Part shown: positions 56,621-64,000 of the stretch, piece by piece
Layout of the letters: each line of letters begins with the position of its first letter
Numbering within the stretch: position 1 is the first letter of the stretch
Program-made: the position numbers and the translations under genes
Assembly: GCA_950097015.1 (NCBI GenBank)
Contig: CATNEN010000037.1
Coordinates: forward strand, 2,571,501-2,635,500
DNA: 64,000 bases
Origin: Macrostomum hystrix
Taxonomy: Eukaryota > Platyhelminthes > Macrostomidae
Direction: 5' to 3'
The notes under the pieces: model-generated
Seen by the model: only the letters and a program-made list of their open reading frames with translations
What the model was told of the DNA's origin: nothing
The model's database searches: none

Positions 56621-57727
56621 TCAAAGTCGGATCGCCATATGCAGTTTCTCTTCGGGCCGGCCCGAGTTCGAAACCTTCTCTTCTTCTCCGATGGCAGCCT
56701 CAACCAGCCCGTTTTCGGTCATCTCGGCGGCTGAGTAGCGCGGGAAGCCCGGAATATTGACGGTGACGTGGAAGCTCTCATAGTCGATGACGCACTCCCC
56801 GTTGTCGTTGTGAAGAATGTTGAGATCCTCAAATCTATGGCCCCAGCGAATCTCCGACGGCAGGTAGCTGGTTCGAGCCTCCGACGTGGCGCCGGTGGAG
56901 ACGACAACGCCATTCATGAACACCAGCAGCTCGAACTCTGCCGCGTACATTTCGCCGGCAGTCAGGTTCCAGAATGGCGACCGGCTGTCGATGCGGTGCT
57001 CGACGATGAGCGGCCAGCCAAGGAACAGTCGGGCGTCGCCACCGCCGAGGCCCATATCAACATTCTGCTGCTCCAGTTGGAGGATTTCCCCTTCGGAGGT
57101 CAGGCGTCGCCTAACCAGGACGCCGCGCACGCTGCAGTCGATGAGGTGGGAGCGGCGAGCGTCGCCCACGCGGCACAGCAGCACCAGGTGGCCGTCGCGG
57201 GTGCAGATCACGGCGCTCTTGCTGAAAAGCAGCGTGCCGGTGCGGTGCTTCGACTTGGTCAGCTTTGCTAGAACAGCGCCGGTCATGAGCGTCGAGATGA
57301 TTAGGTTGGCGTAGGACTGCAGCGTCACCAGGAGCACAGCGATCGGACACTTGTCCGACGGCGAACGCGAACCGTATCCAATGGTGATCTGAGTCTCCAT
57401 GGAAAACAGCAGCGTGGCTAAGAACGAATTGCAATTGATAAGGCAGGGCTCGAACCCTGGCGGCGGCGTGGTCATGTAGTCACCGTGCGCGTAGCTCACT
57501 GCCCACCAGAAGAAGGTGAAGAGCATCCAGCAGCCGAAGAACGCGGTAAAGAAGACGGCCAGGCAGTAGCGCCACTTCAAGTCAACCAGGGTGGTGAACA
57601 TGTCCGCCATGTAGCGCCGCTTTCGCTTGCGCACATTGCTGTGGATCACGTTGCACTTGCCATTTTTCAGCACCAGACGTTCGTAGCCTCGCTGGCGCAT
57701 GACTGCGAACTGGGATTCGCGGCGCAT
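56621..57727 (-). CDS. Inward-rectifier K+ channel (Kir), single exon
   Basis: A 368-residue protein. A basic N-terminus (NVRKRKRRYMADMFTTLVDL) forms the slide helix region, and TM1 is about 52-75. The pore helix and filter read SMETQITIGYGSR (GYG at 117-119), and TM2 is about 128-156. The cytoplasmic domain carries RRSHLIDCSVRGVLVRRRLT, LPSEIRWGHRFEDL and a following FHVTVNIPGFP, all Kir hallmarks. The position that is Asp in strongly rectifying channels appears to be Ser145 (IISTLMTG), which predicts weak polyamine block (inference from family alignment). The filter has Ser where most Kir channels have Phe after GYG. Start: ATG 57727 is the first Met, 37 bases after a CTCGCAG acceptor, suggesting trans-splicing. 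It lies head-to-head with the C2-protein gene. Confidence 0.92.
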   Translation of the reverse strand: MRRESQFAVMRQRGYERLVLKNGKCNVIHSNVRKRKRRYMADMFTTLVDLKWRYCLAVFFTAFFGCWMLFTFFWWAVSYAHGDYMTTPPPGFEPCLINCNSFLATLLFSMETQITIGYGSRSPSDKCPIAVLLVTLQSYANLIISTLMTGAVLAKLTKSKHRTGTLLFSKSAVICTRDGHLVLLCRVGDARRSHLIDCSVRGVLVRRRLTSEGEILQLEQQNVDMGLGGGDARLFLGWPLIVEHRIDSRSPFWNLTAGEMYAAEFELLVFMNGVVVSTGATSEARTSYLPSEIRWGHRFEDLNILHNDNGECVIDYESFHVTVNIPGFPRYSAAEMTENGLVEAAIGEEEKVSNSGRPEEKLHMAIRL

Positions 57728-57764
57728 TGTGACAATCAGCAGTTCGACCAGTTGATAATATCTA

Positions 57765-58342
57765 CTGCGAGTCTTTGAGGACTGGAACAAACTGGTTGCG
57801 CGAATAAATACCAACACCCCGCGGAGGCTGCGGTTGGCTGTCTTTATTCCTCCTCATTTCTTGCGCCACCTCAGGGGGGCGTATTGAAGTAAGCCAAACG
57901 CACCCAGTCATATATCACTGATAGTAGTAAATTCTAACTCAACGTCCACCGGCGAGTCCAAATGTGTGAGTGGTGTTTAAGTTGACGAAGCGACTACAAG
58001 GGAATGTAATTATGCATTTACGTCGATCAGATCGAGTGCGTTTCGCTTTTCCGATAAATGAGCTACGAGGAGAAAGTAATAATTAATCCTGATCATTCTA
58101 ACGACAAATAGCTCGTATCAAACAGAATTTGGGTATATCAGAGTTAAAAATGAGTTCATTTACGTATACTACTACTGTCGATTGGTAGCTATAGTAGTGG
58201 TTCTAGGAACTAAGCAAAAAAACGGCATTAAAAAACCGAAGCAAACTAAAAATAGCAGCCAATAACAGATAGGGTCGGTGAAATCTCTCTGGTGAGGGTC
58301 ATTATACAAAATAGAGCCATCGAACATAATAGACGATGAGCT
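57765..58342. promoter_or_regulatory. Shared 5' region between divergent Kir and C2-protein genes
   Basis: About 580 bases separate the two divergent genes, so their promoters must lie close together unless trans-splicing hides longer leaders. The sequence is AT-rich. No TATA box or initiator can be assigned with confidence. Confidence 0.35.
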
Positions 58343-58821
58343 ATGCAAAGGCAGCGAGCAGTCAAACAAATGAGCCCACCTTCAGGATCAACAACGGGGC
58401 ACTCCTTAGCTCTCGCGATATCGCTGCCAACGCTCTTTCTGGTGGCTCTATTGCTATTCGCGATCGTTTTCTGCTGGCTTCGCTGCAGAAGGTCCCGAAC
58501 TCGCGCCTGGAACCTGCTCAACGACGAGGTGAAAAGTGTAAAAGCAGTGGCCAGGTGAGCGTAGGTCAGGTAGGGGAAGTCTACAGCCCGAATCGCACTC
58601 ATTTAAACACCGAGTCCCGCCCGCCTTTTGCAGACAGCTGACAATCAGAACAGATAAGAATCGACGCAGGCTGAAGGCCTCGTCAAAGTCTCCACCAAAT
58701 GACGCCATGATTCCAATGCGACTTGTGTCCGCTGTACTGCAGCAGCTGCCTGCTGATCGAGGTTCACAATCGAGGTCTAGCCGAATAAAACCGGCCTATA
58801 TGTATCGAAAACCGGATTCTC

Positions 58822-58852
<31 letters not shown>

Positions 58853-60306
58853 ACGGGCCGAGCAACCTCGCACTGAAAGCTGGGTTGATTGCACCGATCA
58901 GAAAGAAATTAAAGGCAGGTTTGTATTTTTCGGGATTTATACACAAGTAGTGTTTGTCTGCTCTGTACGCAAGCGTATAAGTCATTGATGAAATTATGTC
59001 CATGGCTGACCCTCAGTTAAGTCTCAATACCGACACCCTCACTAGCGGCCCGAATGACACGACTAGATGACGTCCAGTTAGGGCCATTGCTGATGCCCTA
59101 ATCTTGAAACAGCTTCCATCTCATGCAGGCATGTACTGATATTTTACCATGTAAAAATACATATTCTATGATGATAACAGCAAGGCATTCTACATTTTTT
59201 GGAGCTAAAAATAGAACTAAAACACAATTGTCAGTTTATGCGAATCATAATTAAGACACTGAACAATGAAACTGTTTTTGTGCAGTGAAGCAGCCGTTTA
59301 TTGTTGCATATTGGGTGGTTGTAGTTTTTGTAGACTCCATTCAAATCCAAGATGTGACAATGACACTTCGAAACTAGGAGAGTTTCTGCTTATCTTCCAG
59401 GATTTGCGATGCTCGGCATTTTTGCGGGACTTGCCATTCCTATGCGTATGTTTCGTATTTAGTTTAGTTATTTATTTATAGTTTATATATACGATTTCTT
59501 TTAATCGTATATATAATGGTATATGTAAGAGTGGTCCTGTTTATATTGACATTACCCGAATTGCGTGATTTTCAACTGCCGGTCCTCCCGAGTCAGCAAG
59601 ATACTCTGCATCTTTTAAGGCTAAAAATCTGCCTGTTTTTGGAACTGCAACACCTTCTGCCTTTATTTAATCTGCCTCTACCGTTCCTAAAGGCACAGAC
59701 AGCGGCTTGGGTCGGATGAAGCTTGGCCTCCGCTACGATAGAAGCTGCCACATGCTGACTGTGGCTTTGCTCCAAGCTGCGGACCTGAAGTTGCCACCGC
59801 GGTCGCTGCCCACTCAGCAGGTGCAGGCGCTGCTGCAAATCCTGCCATCGCGGAGCGGCGAGAAGAGCTCCGGCATGTACGTGACTTCGCCGACGGATTT
59901 CAAAGACGGCCATCCAGTCTGGCGAGTCTTGTACAACTTTGTCGACTTCCCAGATCCCTTGAACCGATGGCGTCTACGGGTTGTAGTGCAGGCGACTTTC
60001 GAGGAGGGCAATTTGGAGGACAGCGGCGAGATCAACTTCGGCGAGATCCAGCTCGACATGGGACAGTTCGCACTGTCGCATTCGCCAACAGATTCAGTTC
60101 CATCGACTCCAACCTCGACGTCGTCGTCCGCTTCGGCAGCAGAATCGCCGCCGGAGCAACAGCAACGCCGGCGACGTTTGAAGCAGCAGCAGCAGCCAGA
60201 AGAAGTGGCAACAGAAGTGGTGTTTTGGCAGTACTTGGCACCCGCTGGTAGCAGCAGCTGCATGGAGACACCCGTAACTGAAGTACACCCAAAAGCAACA
60301 ACTTGA
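58343..60306 (+). CDS. Synaptotagmin-like membrane protein with one C2 domain
   Basis: Exons are 58343-58554, 58634-58918 and 59703-60306, phases consistent, 366 residues. A transmembrane helix at about 22-46 (LFLVALLLFAIVFCWLRCRR) with a short N-terminal lumenal part is followed by a basic linker with nine glutamines. The C2 domain starts at about residue 168 (GLGRMKLGLRYDRSCHMLTV, then LLQAADLKLPP), as in synaptotagmin C2A. The usual Ca2+-binding DxxGxSDPYV loop is absent, and no second C2 follows before the stop. Synaptotagmins drive or regulate vesicle fusion; a Ca2+-independent tethering or trafficking role is inferred. The C-terminus is Ser/Gln-rich. An upstream out-of-frame ATG at 58336 makes the start uncertain. 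Exon 3's acceptor has a poor pyrimidine tract. Intron 2 (58919-59702) has no array. Confidence 0.72.
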
Positions 60307-60439
60307 GGGATTAGGGAACCAACCAACCAAACCTCAATGCTCGCGTGCGAAGAACTGATTTGACTGATGAACTTTTGATTGTTCCGCCCAATCCATACCG
60401 CACATGAACTGCGAGTAAGCAAAGGACAGTCGTGCTCTT

Positions 60440-60745
60440 ATATAAAAAATAACAGATTGCAGCTGCCCGAATTGGGCCAGATGTGCAGCCAGCAGCACAG
60501 ACGCAGTTATTGCGCGGCGCACCAAAAGGTTGCGTACGACAGTTCAGTCCATGGACTGGGGGAAACGCCAAACTCTTCCTAAATTTCCCGAACTAATGCT
60601 GGTAGCCATTTAACATCTGGGTGAGCTGAAGCAATGCAGAGTTAAGTGTCATGCTAAAAGACACAAATTGTTCCAGTGGAGTCTGGAATCGAACCCCCGA
60701 CCTGACAAAGTCAGGATCAGACACTCTAATCACTAGGCTACTTAC
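60440..60745 (-). mobile_element. tRNA-derived SINE, family 1, third copy
   Basis: On the minus strand: A box TAGCCTAGTGATTAGAGTG and B box GGGGGTTCGATTCCA. The same central and distal blocks as the 54.4 kb copy follow: ACAATTTGTGTCTTTTAGCA, CACCCAGATGTTAAATGGC, CCCCAGTCCATGGACTGAAC, GCGCCGCGCAATAACTGCG and GGCTGCACATCTGGCCC. The tail is T/A-rich. It lies just after the C2-protein gene. Confidence 0.87.
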
Positions 60746-60944
60746 AAAGTAAAAATAAACATTTTTCTTAAATTGCGACTTAGCAACGCATTGCCGTCAA
60801 CCTTGACTACAATATCTACTGCGCTATCAAATGGAGTGCGAGTCGACAGAAAAAAAAGAGAAAAAGACTGGATCCGATAGACAAAAGCGGACCGGATGAA
60901 CTGCAGAGAGACAGACAGGGGACAGATACCAAGATACGGACAAG

Positions 60945-61200
60945 GAGAGATGACTGGGGGGATGAGATAAGGGGAGAGATGAGACATGGAGAGATGAGAC
61001 GGGAGAGAGATGAGACGGGAGAGAGATGAGACGGGAGAGTGATGACACCGGGTAGAGATAAGACGGGGGAGAGATGAGAAGGGGGGAGAGATAAGACGGG
61101 AGAGATGAGACTCGAGTGATGAGACAGGGGTGTTCAATGGGCCCGGGTTGGCTAAATTTTGGAGTTTCATGAGCCAGGGGTTGCTAATGCCTGATCTTAA
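60945..61200. repeat. Short relative of the hAT-borne minisatellite
   Basis: Degenerate copies of GGGAGAGATGAGACG run from about 60945 to 61125, the same core as in the 28.7 kb hAT element. They are followed by GACAGGGGTGTTCAATGGGC and GAGCCAGGGGTTGCTAATGC. This hAT-end-like sequence loosely follows the right end of that element. The left end is not recognisable. Probably a decayed copy. Confidence 0.6.
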
Positions 61201-61799
61201 AGTACCAAACAGAAAAGCGTCAGAAGTGTGCGAGGTTAAAAACTACAAAGAGACTTTATTATTTTGTACAAAAATAAAATCACTATTTTTTGTAGAAATA
61301 AAAGCAGTCACACTTGGAGGCCTTCAAGCAAACTCGAAGGCTCGAAACATATTTTTAGAAACAGCTGAGACAGCCTCACACTGGCTACAGACTGTAGCTG
61401 TAGTTGATATGCTTATGAAAAAATGTAATTCCAATGATAAAAACCTGACTAAAATACAGAGAAGCTTCAACTAGCTTCAATAGCTGCAGCAAAAAATAAA
61501 CAGCACAAAAAGCAAATCGCTTTTGATACGGGAAAACTTAGGAAATATGAAAAAATGCATTACACGTATTAAAATGCCTCGTAATCTAATCAAAGGTGCT
61601 TAAACAATTAATTTTTTCAGTAGAAATATTCGCTAAGCTAGACAATAACAAAATATATTGTACCTGAAAAACACGTTGGCCAGCATAAAAATTAGGAAAT
61701 AGAAAATAGATAAGAATTTCGAATGTCAAGACATTTTTAGAAAGTCAACAAAGAAGTTAGAAAATGAATATTAAGATTGAAGTGTTCTCAGTTCGACAA
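61201..61799. other. Spacer between convergent C2-protein and DNMT3-like genes
   Basis: AT-rich. The frame at 61130-61474 overlaps the decayed hAT-like end and has no recognised domain. The 3' UTR of the DNMT3-like gene should start at 61799 on the minus strand. Confidence 0.4.
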
Positions 61800-64000
61800 T
61801 CATTTGACAGCCTCAGTGCCATCACGGTTGGCAGCAAAAGCTGAGTGAAGACTGCGCAGAAGCTCAACCAGTTTACGGTCCCCCTCGGAGACGTCGGAAA
61901 GTTCTTTAGCAACCGTCGAGTTTTCCTTAGCAACCGTCGAGTTTTCCTTAGCAACCGTCGAATTTTCCTTAGCAACCGTCGAGTTTTCCTTAGCAACCGT
62001 CAAGTTTTCCTTAGCAACCATCGAGTTCTCCTTATCAACCGATGATTTCTCTTTTAAAGCAGACGAGTTTAACGTGCCATTGTAGGAATCGACCCTGGAA
62101 ACTGTTGAGGCCTTAGCAACAGTTGCATCATTGTCTTTAAAATCGTCGCTATTGGTAGGCAGACTAGCCCAGACGGCACCGACACCTGGCACGGGCTCAC
62201 GCTCAAGGAATCGCGTCATTAATTCCAACGATTTGGATACTAAAGATTTGTCAGCACCGTCAAACACGGCCCGGTACAGCCAGTAAAAGTTGCAGCCCTC
62301 CAGCCGGCCGGAGATCCTTCTCAGAGCGCCAAGGCAGCGGTGGAATTCAAAGAAGCTGAAATGATTTGCGGCAGGCACCAGCGGAGCCAGCAGAAGGTCG
62401 ATTGGCGTAGCGACGGCGGCGAGGCGGCAGTCGTCTAGTTGTTCAACGCAGCCAAGGTTGACAACGCGACCGTCAATTGACGAAAGCGAGGAGCAGGAGA
62501 TCGCTAGGTAGGCTTCGACTGCCAGGCCGGCGGCCCGCAGCAGCTTCAGGCCGAGACCGTCAGAGTCGAACATGGCCAGGACGCGCAGAGGACGAGTTGG
62601 ACTCGAAGGCTGACTGCTGGAGGCGCTGTAGGATGCTCGACAGGTAATGGGACATTTCTCACTGGAAGCATTGTGGGTCAACAGGTAGAGAAGTAGGATA
62701 TTTCCCACTGGAAGCATTGTGGATCAATAGGTAGAGAAATGGGATATTTCCCACTGGATGCATTGTGGATCAATAGGAAGAGAAATGGGATATTTCCCAC
62801 TGGAAGCATTGTGAATCAACGGGTAGATCAATGGGATATTTCCCACTGAAAGCATTGTGGATCAACGGATAGATCAATGGGATATTTCCCACTGGAAGCA
62901 TTGTGGATCAATAGGTAGAGAAATGGGATATTTCCCACTGGAAGCATTGTGAATCAACGGGTAGATCAATGGGATATTTCCCACTGAATGCATTGTGGAT
63001 CAACAGGTAGAGAAGTAGGATATTTCCCACTGGATGCATTGTGGATCAATAGGAAGAGAAATGGGATATTTCCCACTTGAAGCATTGTGAATCAACGGGT
63101 AGATCAATGGGATATTTCCCACTGAAAGCATTGTGGATCAATAGGTAGAGAAATGGGATATTTCCCACTGGAAGCATTGTGAATCAATAGGTAGAGAAAT
63201 GGGATATTTCTGACTGGAAGCATTGTGGATCAATAGGAAGAGAAATGGGATATTTCCCACTGGAAGCATTGTGGATCAACGGGTAGATCAATTGGATATT
63301 TCCCACTGAAAGCATTGTGGATCAATAGGTAGAGAAATGGGATATTTCCCACTGGAAGCATTGTGGATCAATAGGAAGAGAAATGGGATATTTCCCACTG
63401 GAAGCATTGTGGATCAACGGGTAGATCAATTGGATATTTCCCACTGAAAGCATTGTGGGTCAACAGGTAGAGAAATGGGATATCTTCCACTCAGTTTTTA
63501 CATAAAGAGACAAACTCAGGTGACTTAGGGCACCCAGTTACAAAAAATTCCAGCTGAAAAGCTTACAGTCCGACAGGCCGCAACAGGCCCGCAGCAGCCG
63601 GCTCGCACAGGTAGCAGGTCCATTTGACGGCCTCCAACTCTGAGTAAGCGGCCAGAGCCCAGGCCGCCGGGCCAATCAGGATAGTCAGGCAGGCCTGTGG
63701 ATTGGTGGCTGAGTCTTATTGAATGAAGCAGGTCGATTTTGGGCACCAGAAAGTTTACCTCAAGAATGAAGGTACACGGAGATGGCAGGTAGACGGAAGA
63801 GATTGCAGGCACAGGGAAGAGATGGCAAGTACAGGAAGGACTGTATTTTCTATGACTTCATTACTACAAAAAATCTAGCTGTCTATGACCGGAAGTAAAG
63901 CTAAAGATTAGGCGATTAAAAATAGGGTCGGCGCCGCATACCTGGCAGTAATGTAGGCCGCATTTTGAACAGGTGGCCGTCTGGAGGCCGCAGGGCAGGG
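61800..64000 (-). CDS. DNMT3-family protein, DNMT3L-like and catalytically dead (5' end outside window)
   Basis: Exons visible on the minus strand are 64000-63942 (partial), 63694-63567 and 62625-61800, with consistent phases. The first two encode the end of an ADD zinc-finger domain: CSKCGLHYCQ, ACLTILIGPAAW, then WTCYLCEPAAAGLLRP. This parallels the DNMT3 block ending WNCYMCGHKGTYGLLRR. The third starts a methyltransferase fold with LRVLAMFDSDGLGLKLL (motif I) and continues through FSFFEFHRCLGAL, FYWLYRAVF and TRFLEREPV, in DNMT3 order. Motif IV, normally PCN, reads APLVPAAN without Cys. The ENV of motif VI is lost (YRAVFDG). The C-terminal motifs IX-X are replaced by a tail of VAKENST heptads. 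It probably cannot methylate DNA and may read histone H3 tails through ADD, as DNMT3L does (inference). Intron 63566-62626 is a 46-bp minisatellite. Confidence 0.82.
61905..62045 (-). repeat. Coding 21-bp minisatellite in the DNMT3-like tail
   Basis: About six copies of TTCCTTAGCAACCGTCGAGTT on the plus strand encode the minus-strand heptad V-A-K-E-N-S-T with small changes (LT, SM, ELS). The repeat stays in frame with the conserved upstream domain and ends before a unique C-terminus (LVELLRSLHSAFAANRDG), so it appears to be translated. Confidence 0.85.
62645..63500. repeat. 46-bp minisatellite in an intron of the DNMT3-like gene
   Basis: About 18 copies of a 46-bp unit containing GGGATATTTCCCACTGGAAG and CATTGTGGATCAATAGGTAG fill the intron. 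Two main variants alternate: AATAGGTAGAGAAAT and AACGGGTAGATCAAT. GGGATATTTCCC within each unit is a perfect 12-bp palindrome. Confidence 0.93.

Noticed and set aside
62626-62717. Upstream start of the DNMT3-like protein inside the minisatellite
   Set aside because: The frame extends into the 46-bp repeat only because it lacks stops there. An acceptor at 62626 joins in phase to the ADD exon, which explains the conserved sequence.

Overview
This window is animal nuclear DNA. Ten protein genes are supported. Most match metazoan families: Maelstrom, the ubiquitin E1 UBA6, the splicing factor SMU1, an endoglycoceramidase, a membrane protein with an FN3-like ectodomain, the complex I subunit NDUFV3, a cyclic-nucleotide-gated (CNG) channel, an inward-rectifier K+ channel, a synaptotagmin-like C2 protein and a DNMT3-family protein that runs off the right edge. 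Splice sites are GT-AG and every multi-exon model below keeps phase. In eight genes an AG acceptor lies 9 to 123 bases upstream of the first ATG, with no sign of a 5' exon; this suggests spliced-leader trans-splicing. Together with very heavy minisatellite content, that points to a free-living flatworm (Macrostomum-like) or another trans-splicing invertebrate. I cannot fix the species from sequence alone.

Layout: 1-3.9 kb is AT-rich with an inverted minisatellite. 3.9-5.5 kb is MAEL (+). 6.5-15.5 kb is UBA6 (+, six exons). 15.6-17.1 kb holds two abutting 21-bp arrays. 18.0-21.4 kb is SMU1 (+). 21.7-22.6 kb is a 20-bp array. 23.4-26.8 kb is endoglycoceramidase (-). 27.1-28.2 kb is a 40-bp array. 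28.7-30.7 kb is a non-autonomous hAT element filled with a minisatellite. 31.5-39.3 kb is four further arrays with no recognisable gene. 40.4-41.8 kb is the FN3/TM protein (+). 43.8-47.3 kb is a long-inverted-repeat DNA transposon with a broken IS630/Tc1-type transposase. 48.8-49.1 kb is NDUFV3 (+). 50.0-52.5 kb is the CNG channel (-). 56.6-57.7 kb is Kir (-), head-to-head with the C2 protein (+, 58.3-60.3 kb). 61.8-64.0 kb is the DNMT3-like gene (-).

Roughly a third of the window is minisatellite. Nearly every intron longer than about 340 bp is built of a tandem array or a SINE. Introns of the same gene tend to share related repeats: UBA6 introns 4 and 5, SMU1 introns 1 and 2, endoglycoceramidase introns 1 and 2. 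One array sits inside a hAT element with a perfect 8-bp target duplication, so at least one minisatellite has moved by transposition. Two tRNA-derived SINE families with several copies, plus looser tRNA-like fragments, are also present.

The most unusual gene is the DNMT3-family protein. It has the second half of an ADD zinc-finger domain, then a shortened methyltransferase fold without the catalytic Pro-Cys and ENV motifs, then a repetitive heptad tail. That layout resembles mammalian DNMT3L. Maelstrom, a piRNA-pathway protein, lies in the same window.
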